Assembly (NCBI GenBank): GCA_037389465.1
Contig: JAZARR010000074.1
Span: forward strand, 4,526,501 to 4,590,500
DNA length: 64,000 nt
Direction of reading: 5' to 3'
From: Baylisascaris procyonis
Taxonomy: Eukaryota > Nematoda > Chromadorea > Rhabditida > Ascarididae
How positions within the stretch are numbered: the stretch's first letter is position 1; each line of letters begins with the position of its first letter. The notes under the pieces were generated by a model. It saw only the letters and a list, made by a program, of their open reading frames with translations, was not told the DNA's origin and made no database searches. This document shows positions 12,398-27,541 of the stretch, one piece after another. Position numbers and translations under genes: made by a program.

Positions 12398-14239
12398 AGG
12401 TGTATCCGACTAACTTTTTAGAACATTCCTGGAGATGCTGCGGAAAAAATCAACACCGGAGCCTATACTTCACATCGATGGATAATTAATTTGTTTTCGT
12501 TTTTGAAAAGTTTGCAGATTTTTTGCAGTTTTTTTTAAATGCAAAAACAAGATTTTTATTATGTTGTCGTCTTTCGTTTTTTTCACTGCTAAATTTAAAA
12601 TTGCTTATATTGATAAATAATTTTTGATAATATTTGTTTTTATTTATTATCGCTTAAATAAGTTAAATGTTTACAATTGTTATTGGCAGAGGATGTATTA
12701 TTACGATCTCATTTGTTAGTGTAATTTTTTTTTTGCCTATCTTTTGAATCAATAATGCTTTCTTTCTGAATATTTCGCTGATTTCGGGTTTTCAATGAAT
12801 GTAAAACCATTTATAAACTATGGATGGCAGCAAATATTCACTCATTGGTGGTAGTTGCTGTATTATGAATGATGAGATTCGCCATGAAAACTTATATACA
12901 GTTCGCTTTTGCTGCTGATTCCTCTCGCATATCTTTGTTGGTAATTTCTTATCATTCAGGAAATTGATTATCAAGAGAAGTGGACGAAAGGGATATAGGA
13001 TCTGTTGTTGTTGTAATATTGTAGATACTAAACAAATATAGGGGGCAGAGGTGAGAGGATGGATGATATTCAAGCGTCGGCTTTGCATTGTGGTGATAAC
13101 ACCTTTTATCTCAGCGGTGAAATTATGGTTATTTGAAATGTGAAAAGGATAGTTCTAATGAAAGTGATGGATTGATTTTAAAAAGTTGCATTGTTTAAGG
13201 CTATTATCCAAGAATTTTTATTGCTAGATGTTTTGATATTTGCTTCTTCTCAAATTTTTGTTCTTATTCACTTTTTTTTTAAAAAAAATAGTAATTGTAT
13301 GCTATTATGTAAACAGTAAACTTTTATTTTATTTTCATTTCTCAATGAAAACAATTCTTCGTATTCATTTAATCGAATCAAATATCGCTTAAGGTGTTTT
13401 TTTTTCGTTACTTTAAATTATTTGTATATTTTTTTCGGTTAGAAATTACTTATTAAGGTTACTAATAATTTAAACTATAAATGAGAATGTTGTTCTTTTT
13501 TTCGTAAATAAATTTTGCAGCATAAGAAATTACTCCCTTAGAAAGCAATAACGTCAGTTATATTTATTTCACTTATCTCAATGAATCGATAACAAAGATA
13601 TTGACGAGTGATTGATTATATCATATCACTGTATCGCCAATCGTTTTGCAATGATCGTTGATTTGCAGAGCAATTTATTCAACAAGATTTATTGATGTAA
13701 AAAAAAAAAGAAAGAAATAATTAAAATCTATTTCATTAAAGTTGAACAATTCGAAGAATGCTTAATTTGGATGAGAGAGGCGAAAAACGCAATCGTGAAT
13801 ACTATACGTATTCCTTCGATCGGCACAAAACATATCACGATGAGAGATATTTTATGAAATTTTAAATCTGTGAGCAATGATTTTAGATATAAATCAACGT
13901 TTTATCTCAACAATTCCCATTATTCAAAAACAGTTTGTATTATTTTCACTTCGAAAAAAATTATATGGCCAACCGGACAGTTTTATTTTGCTGTTAGAAA
14001 TGCGACGAGAACGTTAAAAATTGGAAATGATTTTATTTAGAAATTGATAGTATGCGAATTAAGTATTCCTTAATACGAATGCTTTAATCTTCCACTTCAC
14101 GGTTTAAAGTTGTTTTTTTTTCAAATAATCCCCATTAGTCATTATAAATGCTATTTTTTTATAGTTGTAATAAATTATTTCTTTCCTCTTTATGTTCTTT
14201 TTTTTAATCTGTTATGACGTTGGTTTGATCGGTTTTCTG
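12398..14239. other. intergenic spacer Bud32-TDP1
   Basis: AT-rich DNA with many T runs (12524-12536, 12727-12735, 13268-13277, 13399-13407). No exon-like frame with conserved motif and no RNA gene was recognised. A minus-strand open frame at 12792-13088 has no motif and is not supported. Confidence 0.5.
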
Positions 14240-14440
14240 ATGGTATCCCTCAGAGGCAACGCCAAAAAAGGTATCCATACATCTGCATTCCCACCTGTAT
14301 TTATGGGTAAGTTGGATGATGTTAATTTCGATAACAGTCTTAGCGAAATCATAGTTGATAACGATTATGAATGCAACGAATTTGTATATATGTTTATTGT
14401 TGGAGAAGGAAGAGAAGTGATATTTGAAGAACCGCCTTAA
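14240..14440 (+). CDS. possible small ORF of unknown function
   Basis: An ATG at 14240 opens 66 codons without low-complexity sequence: it starts MVSLRGNAKK and ends acidic, GREVIFEEPP. The composition is more gene-like than most spacer frames. Two sequences that could act as splice donors lie inside it (AAG/GTATCC near 14269 and a clean GTAAGT near 14308), so it could instead be an exon of an unplaced transcript. It sits 520 bases upstream of TDP1 on the same strand. No family is recognised and it may be chance. Confidence 0.25.
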   Translation: MVSLRGNAKKGIHTSAFPPVFMGKLDDVNFDNSLSEIIVDNDYECNEFVYMFIVGEGREVIFEEPP

Positions 14441-14960
14441 CGAACGAATAAGGGAAGTTTATTTGCTAGGGTAGTGAAGGATGTGAAAGGTGTTCGGTTG
14501 TAGAGATGGGAGAACGATGAATTTTTACTTTACTTTCTTTTTTTTTTACTTTATGGGAAAATAGAAAGCAATTTCCAACCTCATGAAAGTTTTATTTTAT
14601 CGTTTTGCAGTCGGATAATGAATGCAATTCGGGATTAATTTGATCTCTTATTTGTATCGTAACGATGATATTTGAAATGCTCGATATTAATTTACTATGA
14701 TTTACCTAAACGATATTGTTGTATTTTTTTTTTTTTATTCACTTGACGTCTATGTAATATAATATATCAAGGATATAGTATTATATGAACGAGTGTCAAA
14801 AGTATACGAATAATTACTGCGACGGTTTAAATTTCCCCAATAGATATGCGTTTCTTTTCTTTCTAAATGATCTCCTCATATTAGATTATATTTGAAAGTT
14901 TGTATAAAATTTTTTGCAAATTTATTCACAAGCTACTATCTCTTCCTTTTTTTTTGTATC

Positions 14961-18848
<3,888 letters not shown>

Positions 18849-18859
18849 TCTCTGTTCAT

Positions 18860-18980
18860 ACTGTAAACGGATTTGGAAAGGGGAGTTCTTACTGTAAACG
18901 GAGTTGGAAAGGGAAGTTCTTACTGTAAACGGAGTTGGGAAGGGGAGTTCTTACTGTAAACGGAGTTGGGAAGGGGAGAA
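18860..18980. repeat. 31-bp tandem repeat in the TDP1 3'UTR
   Basis: Four copies at exactly 31-base spacing (starts 18860, 18891, 18922, 18953) of a unit beginning ACTGTAAACGGAGTTGG and ending GGGGAGTTCTT. The last copy is cut short. It begins 12 bases behind the TGA of TDP1, so it should be transcribed in the 3'UTR. It is G/A-rich on the coding strand, unlike the AT-rich surroundings. Confidence 0.95.
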
Positions 18981-21900
18981 GACGTGGGTGGTGGCCGATA
19001 TTATGATCTCAAGCAAGTAGGGCAAAATTCAGATTTTTTTCCATTTCCCATCGTAATTTTTAAGTAACCATGCGTCGAATTTCGTTTCCATATAATTCCA
19101 TAACATCAATTTCTTTCAGACGATCTAATGGTTTTGTTCAGTGCGTTTATCTATCTCGGATTTAGGAATTCCTTTATGGTTTGCGAATTACCAACATTAT
19201 TTTTTCCTTTATATGGCTTATCATCCTTATCTTTCATCTCTCACATACAGCCCATTTCTTCCTCTTCTCCCCTTTTTTCCCTGGTTGGCCCTCAAGTGGT
19301 AATGGCTTCCGCTTGTCGATAAACGTTGTCCGCCATTCTCTCATAAGGCAAGAAAGATGCATTGTTGCCAGACGTTGGCTAAGCAATTCAAAGCGATGCC
19401 CACATTTAGGGTTTATTCGACAATACCGAAACGGTTTCTGCGAAACGCTTTCTTCGACCTTGATAGAAAGTAGCCGAATATAGATTATTGCTCATGTGAC
19501 TACTGTTTTATGATGATTTTCGCATATATTTTAAAATTTCGATACGTCTCATATGTCCTTACTCGAGCTTTATGTTCGCGTATGCCATTCGGAGTTCAAA
19601 TGGAGCTAATTTTAAGGATATGCTAATGTAAAGTGCTGTCACGTCGTAATGACTTGTTTTTTTTTTTTTTTTGTTTTATTTTGCATTTTATTATTATAAC
19701 GATGGAGTACAACTGAACGGGATATAGAATCTATATGGACGCTCATTAGAGGTTCAAATTGAACCACCGATAGTTACCTCAGGTTTTTGATGCGTATTTT
19801 AGCGCTAACTTTTACTTTTTATCCTTAACTATGAGCGTAGACTACTCGAAGATGAGGGCAATTATGATGTTTTGCCATTCAATCTTGATTCTTAATATGG
19901 TGTATTCATTTCGCATCATATGCAAGTGATTTCTATCTCGCTGCTTTTTTATTTTACATTTATTATTTTTATACTTTTTTTTTGAATAAATATTTGCACG
20001 ATTTTTATAAGATTCTATACCGGAAAGCGTTTTTTTTGATCCGCATCTTTGATATATTTTTCCAAATATATATTTATTGTTTTCGATAAACTATGCTTTA
20101 TTAATTGCTTTATGAGTTTCGGATGTAAATTGAGAAGCAATTTTATAAACACTTCGCAGAGTGTGTTTAATTGTAAAATTATTCGAATATATTGTTTATA
20201 TTTTGATGGTGAATATGACGTATCGTTTCAAATTTTTAGACAAAAAAATTCTAGTTCTCCTCGTCGTTCGGCTTTTTTTTTGTTGAAAGCTAAAATAAAA
20301 TATTTTAAATATTTTAGAATATGATCTTTTTCTGGGACTTTTCCTAGTCAAATGTTATTGGATTTAATAAATCCACTTACAGCTTAATTTCTAGGATGTG
20401 AAAGACTGGCCAAGGCCATATATCCAAGCTTTAGCTCTGTTTTTTTTTTTCGTGCATGGGAGTGAGGGAGGGGGAAAGCAAAGGAAGGAAGATTAACTGA
20501 GGCCACTCGAGTAGGAAAATGAAGTGATTGAACGAGTCCAACTTATTCCATTCTCTTCTCTCGGCCTACCTAGCCACGTTTCACCGTACTTCTCAGTTGC
20601 CGATACGGACAGCAGGTTGGCATCAAATTTAACGGCGTCCTTTCTCGAATATAGAATCGAAAAGCTTCCATTATTACACTAGAATGGGAATTTTAGAATA
20701 TATGTAAAATGAGGAAATTACTGCCAACGATGGTCGTAATAGGCGTTATGCTTATTTTTCTGCACTTTTTCAAGAAATTTATTACGCATTTTTTATGTAG
20801 TCGGCATTTATAATTCATCATCAACTCGAATACGGTTAGATTATATTTTCCAATGAGTGGTCGAGTTGAAATAGACATTACACAAATGGCCTGACCTCAG
20901 GTTATTTCTTCGGCTTTCAATTCTGCGTTGATAGACGTGTCATACATTATATCGACCATCGTAGTATTAATCCTCTTTTTGGATATGCATTATCATTATT
21001 ACTTGTTATTATTTTTATAGTATAGTGATTCGCGATGTTAACCTGCAACATTGTGTTAAAAGAAAGGGAAAAATGTGTCAAGCGGTATGAAATAATGGAC
21101 GTCTTATATTTGAGTATTTTGCAGTTTGTTATTGGTCGGATCATTTTATTTACAAATAGATGTCATCTCCAGATTTATTATTTGATTGTCGTGTATTTTC
21201 CCGGGATTTTATAAGATTCTTTGTGCAATTAATGTATAATTTAAAAGGAGCATTAATGCGTTGAGGATTATAGAATGTGAAAAAATTGAAAAAGGATTTT
21301 TATGCATAATATTTTACCGATTGTTTCACATGCAGATCATTTTTTTTTTCGTTGCGATATTTGCACGATTCGTTGACACGGTCGAAATCTCTTTTCTGGA
21401 AGCAAGTTCCGTTTTCTGGAATTAAGTTCTCTCATAAGATCAGGTGGTGATTGCGCTTATTGGATGATGAGCGCTGGTTTATATTCGATGAACCCGAGGG
21501 TAATCGACGGTTCGGAGCGCAATATTTGAGCATCTACGAATCGGGTGGTACACAATGTTTTTTTTTTCGTAATAAACACTATTCAAATCAAAACATTGCC
21601 CAAAAATTAAATTAAATCAATTTATTCTTTTTTTTCTTTATTAGAATCTGTGGAGGGGATGATTTATCAGAAGGCAAATGCAATGTCGCCTCTCCTTATT
21701 AAACCTTACGAGAGAGGGTTTGCTATTCGTCGTTGTTGAAGCTCGTAAACGACCCGCTTCACCGAACTATCACATACAATGAAATGTAGATTCTTCATGG
21801 TAACGGAAAAGGATCTTCACAGTAACTTGACAAAGATAAGCCCATTTGAGATGTCCTACAACGCGACCTTCACACATAGAACTTATATGGTTGTCCGCAG

Positions 21901-22496
21901 CAATATCACTGCACTACATATGCTTTCCATACGGTAAAACAGTTACGGTAGAATTCTACAGTAATAATAAATTAGAGGTGTTCGATTGGAAATTACACAT
22001 TCAACAAGCGGCATTAGTTTAGAGGACAGGTATTGTCCTGCTTCACGACGACACGAAATCACAACGATGCAAGGATCATCACATAGAGATTGAACGAATT
22101 GCTAGTAAAAACCTTCCATCATCCATCATAAATTCAAGCATTTCGCCAATACATTTGCATTTCTTTCGTAGATTTCATTGTTTCTTTCGAGAACGACGAT
22201 TTAATAACGACAACGACATCCCGCTTAGCTTCCGGTATTTCAACATTTATAGAGATCCTAATTTTTGCAGAAATTTGAACGGTAATTTTTTGTTTAAGCG
22301 ATTATACCTATCCAAGTGTTGCGCATCGAGACATTCGTTGATTTGGGATCATCGAAAAAATTCGGGATTATTTGAATTCTTTTCACCGTCATAGTTCAGC
22401 TTTCTTTACTTTCAGTGTAAAATATTAAGATTTGCTTAATCCACTCATCGAAGACCAAAGTTCCGAATAACTGCAAGCAGAGTTCGGTATGCCACC

Positions 22497-22541
<45 letters not shown>

Positions 22542-22676
22542 ATATGCGATAATAAGCATTGCTGATTGTATCTAGATATCTGTTGATTTTCACTTCGAGA
22601 ACTTCTTGCATTTCGCGCACTATCACTAGTCGACGAAGTCCGTACATTCGCTCAACCGTTTGCAGTGAAGTTACCA
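18981..22676. other. intergenic spacer TDP1-SENP8
   Basis: About 3.7 kb. It contains poly-T runs (19656-19672), an AATAAA near 19985, a more GC-rich patch at 20460-20650, and two short exon-like frames (21453-21613 and 21660-21740) without a known family. A (CT)n tract ends 140 bases before the SENP8 acceptor. No RNA gene was recognised. Confidence 0.5.
22503..22537. repeat. (CT)n microsatellite upstream of SENP8
   Basis: Seventeen CT repeats, about 150 bases upstream of the SENP8 start. In this position it may influence transcription or serve as a pyrimidine tract, but no direct evidence exists. Confidence 0.95.
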
Positions 22677-22677
22677 C

Positions 22678-22683
22678 TTTCAG
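22678..22683 (+). promoter_or_regulatory. likely spliced-leader acceptor before SENP8
   Basis: TTTCAG ends 3 bases before the ATG at 22687, and no exon is seen upstream. This fixes 22687 as the start and supports trans-splicing. Confidence 0.6.
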
Positions 22684-22686
22684 GAT

Positions 22687-24820
22687 ATGTCTGCCGACAT
22701 CGACAGACGTGTTCTATCGTATGGTGATACCGTACTGCATGAGAGTGATTTACAGACACTGAAGAAAGATACTTGGTTAAATGACCGTATCTTAACATTC
22801 GCTATTGAATATTTATATGATACAATGTTGAATGAAACCGAAAAACAAAAGGTTTTTTTTTAAATAATTGCTTAACTTTTATGAATTATTCCTTTTGTTT
22901 TTATTGTTGAGGATATGACATTATTTTCCACGTTTAATGCCAAAATTGCTTGATGTGGTAAAAGTCTTTTTGAAGACATGTATTTGAGGGGGACATAAAA
23001 GGAGCGGGAGTAATAGAGTGCAAAGGATAATTGGACGTTTATTAAATCAACTAACCAAAAAGGACCATGATGTATGCAAAATAAATAAAATTTCAAGAGT
23101 TGCAGTTTTTTTCATCGCTTTCAGTTGTCGATAGCCAATGCGCGATAAAGAATTTCCATTTTTTGTAATGTTTTTAAAATAGACAAACAAGGGCATAGTA
23201 TCAGAGGATTCATCATTAAAGCTATTTGACTAATCGGTTTTCTAGTTGTTGGCCGTTGTCTATGGACTAATTATTGTTGATATTATAGGTTTGTATAGTA
23301 CAAGCAGCGGTATGTCAGATGTTTAAATTCGTTGATTGGAAAGGTGCAATGTCACTATGTGAAAGTTTATCATTAGCTACCAAAGAGCATATCATATTCG
23401 TTATGAATAATCACTCCGATCCAACATCACCTGGTGGATCTCATTGGTCGATGCTATTCTATCGTAATGGCGATTCGTATTTCTCTCTCGTCGACAGTTT
23501 ATCGAATCCATCATTAGATGCCGCACAACAAGTTTGTTCATCGATTCTTATTTATCAAATATTCGGAATTTCCGTTTGTATATATCATTTATTTCTTATT
23601 TAAGATGTCAGCAAATCTTCCTGCAGTATAGCTAGGGAATGGCATGCATGGTGATAGCTTCATCTTATAGATGGTGATGTTGGTGCTATTTGATTCGACA
23701 GAAAATTTATTATAATAAAGGGAAATGGAATGAATAAATCTTTTAATAATTATGAAAGTATAATTATTCCACGCATATCTGCGGAATATCGGCGAAATTT
23801 CTTTTCCATTTTGCATGGCGATCGATGCGCTTGTTTTTTTTTTTTTTTTTTCAATGATCTGATTGAGATCAATTTGGCGTAGTGCATTCGAAATTACGTC
23901 GCACTACAAATAAGGGCCAATATTCTATCCAAAAGTTGAGTGTATATTCTTCGTTGATCACCTTCATGCTAGCGCTTTCGGTTCTTTTGTCTTTATTTTA
24001 ATTTTTGCAGTCCTCCTAAAGCTGCCTAATCATTGATACAGTAAAAGTGACACATCGATGAAGTATGCGTTTTGATGGGTCTATGAAGGGGGCAATAGGT
24101 GAACTGCTACGGTAGGTTTAGTTGCTACATTTACTAAGGTGAATGCCTACACATCACAAAGTGGAATCAATATTTCACATACAGATGCTTAAAACGATCA
24201 CGAAATGCCTTGGATTGCGTTCAGCCGAATTGATTGTTGCCGATTCAGCTAAGCAACGAAACGGCAGTGATTGTGGTGTATATGCTATCGAATTTGTGCG
24301 TATTTATCTAAAGGTGATATTCTATTTCTTAGCTATTTTGATTGGTATTTTTATTGCTTCATCTATTTTCGTTCATTCTCAAAGAATTTCTTCCTTATTG
24401 CTCAGTCAAATAATCATTGCCTTTAAGCCCGCTGAAATATATGCCCCGCACGTCAAATATTCGATCCTGCCTTTGAATTATCATATCCTACACTGGCACT
24501 TTTTTTTTTTGAAGAATTGACCACTAATTTTAGAAAATTAGCAACAAATTATACATGCGATCGCATCATATAAACAGAGTACGAAAGATGAGATGGGAAT
24601 GATGGAAAATTATTTTCTGTGCATTTATTTGAGTATAAAAGTTTTTGGCCTTTTCGTATCATTTCGAGTAAATATTTCCTTTTTGCAGAATCTTCACAAT
24701 CCTTCAGCTATCGATTTTACCCAAGTATCTGCAAAGGAAGTGGCAATTCAACGTGATTGTTGGCTTACAATTATTCATAATTTAGTCAACGAAGAGAATA
24801 TCACTGATTGTACGGTATAA
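22687..24820 (+). CDS. SENP8: SENP8/Ulp-like NEDD8- or SUMO-specific protease
   Basis: Four exons, 22687-22851, 23289-23531, 24185-24313 and 24689-24820, give 222 residues, close to human SENP8 (212). The family is C48 cysteine proteases that process or remove ubiquitin-like proteins; SENP8/Den1 acts on NEDD8. The start SYGDTVLHESDLQTLKKDTWLNDR (11-34) matches the SENP8 pattern VLSYxDxLLxxSD-xx-SWLND. The catalytic set is visible: His107 in GGSHWSMLFYR, Asp124 in FSLVDSLSNP, the oxyanion Gln160 in AKQRNGSDCG, and Cys166 in DCGVYAIEF. Introns are all phase 0. The protein has no N-terminal extension of the nuclear SENPs, which favours SENP8 (the C. elegans counterpart is ulp-3). NEDD8 preference is inferred from this similarity only. 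The donor of exon 1 (AAG/GTTTTTTT) is weak. Confidence 0.93.
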
Positions 24821-27511
24821 ATTTAATGTATGTATGTGTGTGTTGTGTGTGTGTGATATCGACTCCTTTTACTTTTTACTGTTGTAGTTGGAAGGTGTGA
24901 TATTGAAACGAACGAACGTTTGCTCATTAGATACCAATTATCGCTGAATTGAGTTACCGGAAAACACTCATTTTATCGATATTTCATGGTGTAATTCAAT
25001 TTGGTTAGCAACGTTGACCGATTATAGATCAACAGATGTCATTTATGAACTGCTTCGTATGTAATGCATCGACGACGCTTTCTTTCGATACTTTTTTTTC
25101 GGCGATTTTGCAATTATACACTGAGATATTACATTGCTCTTTCAAATTATAATATTTTTCAAGGTCACATGATCGAAATTTCACTCTCATATCGTGTCAC
25201 ATTTTAGACACGGACATTTGTGCCGTGTAACATTTGTTCTGTGATACAAATGTTGCAGTATCCATATTGATGTGAATATTATAGTAGTTTTGCGGTTGTG
25301 TGAAATATAATTTAGTCAGTGATATTTTTTATCGGCAGTAATATATGTGATTCGAGAGTGATTATGGCCTATTGATTGCTAATTTTTTAATTAATTAAGA
25401 AGGGGGAGTGAAGAATCATTGAGGTTAACCAAAGCAATTATGAGATAAGTGAGCAGTGTCGGATGTTCTGTTCATGTCAGGATAGCTACTTCTCGATGAG
25501 CGGAAGAGAAGGCGGTTGAAATCCCCATCGAGGTTGTCAGATATAATTTTATTTGCCCGGAAGAAATGTTCCTAAATCACAATTTTATAAGAGATGAGAT
25601 GAAAAAGAGGACGAAAAATATTAAAATATTTTTGATTCTCTTTGAAAGGAAACTACGAACGAGGTTATCAACACTGTTGAAAGTTTCATTTTCAATGCCC
25701 TATTGTGTCGATTTCATAAATTCGAATCTCTCATAGGCATATATGCCCACAATCCGTCAACGAATTTACTTGAAATCATAGTCATTTTTATGCAATCGTC
25801 TATTCTTTTTTCCTTCTTTTTTTTTTATTCAGAATTGTATATTGTATTTTGATTGATCGATTCATATGCTATTTGAGAAAAATTTATCAACGAATAAATA
25901 TTTCATTTTTCATTCAAATTGAAATTAGTACAAAAAGAAATATATCGATTTACTGCTTTATTTGCAATGTTGTCGAATTTGAAATACCGGTTGATTTACA
26001 CATACCGGATTTAATTTATTTGCACATTTTTTAAACGACTCTCCACGAATATTGATGATCATATTCTTGGAAAATTATTCAAATTATATTGTTCTGGATG
26101 ATTTTAGAAATTCATATTTAAGTCTCTGCATCTTTAGTTTTGGGGGAGCTTTTTTCTTTTCGTTCGTAATGGAATTTCCTGGCGATCTAGCTGAAATTGT
26201 TGAGAACGAACACAAACGCAAAAGTTATCTCACTTGACATATTGGGCTTTTGCGTTCCTATGAAGTGCTTATATGTCGATCGCATAAAACGACATATCAT
26301 GCAAGAAAATAATTTGACGAATCTATTGTTTCTCGTTATAAATTTTTTAAATCCTCGTCAATCGAACACGATAAGCCTCGGAGTAGATGGATTCATTAAA
26401 AAGGTCTCTACTCTTCTGTTCTTTGCTTTACACTGAGTGCATCATATTGTGCATAAGTGATAAAGATGGGTGGCCATATTGTATGCGTAATATAAATGAA
26501 TGATTGCTCATTGAAGAGCACTTATTCTAATATTGAATATTTTAGCAAAAAGCTTGTTGGCTGAGTGGTATAGAATAATGTTAGTACTGTTTCGGTTGGA
26601 TCTTATTTCTTACGTTCTGAGGAGGAAGAGGAAAGATGCCGTTTTTTATTTGCAGAATTTAGGCGTAATCTAACTGTGCTATAAAATTTCTTGCATCTCC
26701 TTCGATGTTCCACTCTTTTTTTTTTCTCAATGAAAATATTCTTTCACTGAAACTATTCAACGAATTGTATTCAATGGGAAAAGAACATCAATCATTCATA
26801 GACGATAGCCATTCATCAGTTTCGATTAGAAATTAGAAATTTTATATCGTAAATTGGCTGAAGCATTCCATATAAGGCTTCTAGCTAAATAAACTTTGAG
26901 CCAGTATTGTTTTTTATTATCTCTCTCTCTTAAAAAAAAAAAGAAATAAAATGGCTGAACGGCCCGAATTTGATACGATTCGATGCTTAGGATTTTCTCC
27001 ATTTTAATTAATTTTCTTCATTTAATTTGCCAAAATACAGTATTGTTTTCGTGAAGTTTTGAATCGATGAAGTGCAATAATGTTTTTGAATATTTTTTTA
27101 AGGCTGTAGACTATAGTATTGTTCATAAAATCCTTGAAACATACACTACCATTTGTAAAAGTATCCCATGGGTTTTTCTTGTTGTCAAATATATAAATAG
27201 AGGCTTACATTGATATTCCGGGCACGGGCTCGCAAGATCAGCAGATTTGTTTTGGCAGGGTGATTTTCGATGGCCCGAATGCTGGTGATTAGTGAAGAAA
27301 AATTTCGGGAAATTGGTACTAGTGGCACTTTTCAGAGTGTATATTGTCATTAGCTTATCAAATAATTCTATAAAACTTGTCTTCTTTTTTTTCTAATTCG
27401 CAATGATTCATTTAATTATATAACTCGAAAGTAACTCTTGTCATTGAACTGTTGAGGATTTACGTATAAAATGCTTTATCCGAGTGGATTTTTGGATACG
27501 TTTTGAGTGTA
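24821..27511. other. intergenic spacer SENP8-SHQ1
   Basis: A short TG-rich stretch follows the SENP8 stop (24835-24855). The rest is AT-rich. Two short open segments at 26167-26237 and 26264-26404 have exon-like composition but no family match. The sequence at 26560-26640 has a tRNA A-box look (GGCTGAGTGGT) but no acceptable cloverleaf. A G-rich patch containing GGGCACGGGC lies near 27220. Confidence 0.5.
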
Positions 27512-27517
27512 TTTCAG
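27512..27517 (+). promoter_or_regulatory. possible spliced-leader acceptor before SHQ1
   Basis: TTTCAG ends 24 bases before the ATG at 27542. One out-of-frame ATG (27523) would lie in this leader. A second AG (CATCACAG, ending 27534) would avoid it, so either could be used. Confidence 0.4.
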
Positions 27518-27541
27518 TTTACATGTCATCACAGCTGCACA

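Noticed and set aside
26560..26640. tRNA-like A-box (GGCTGAGTGGT)
   Set aside because: No T-loop with GTTCRA at the right distance and no acceptor stem pairing.
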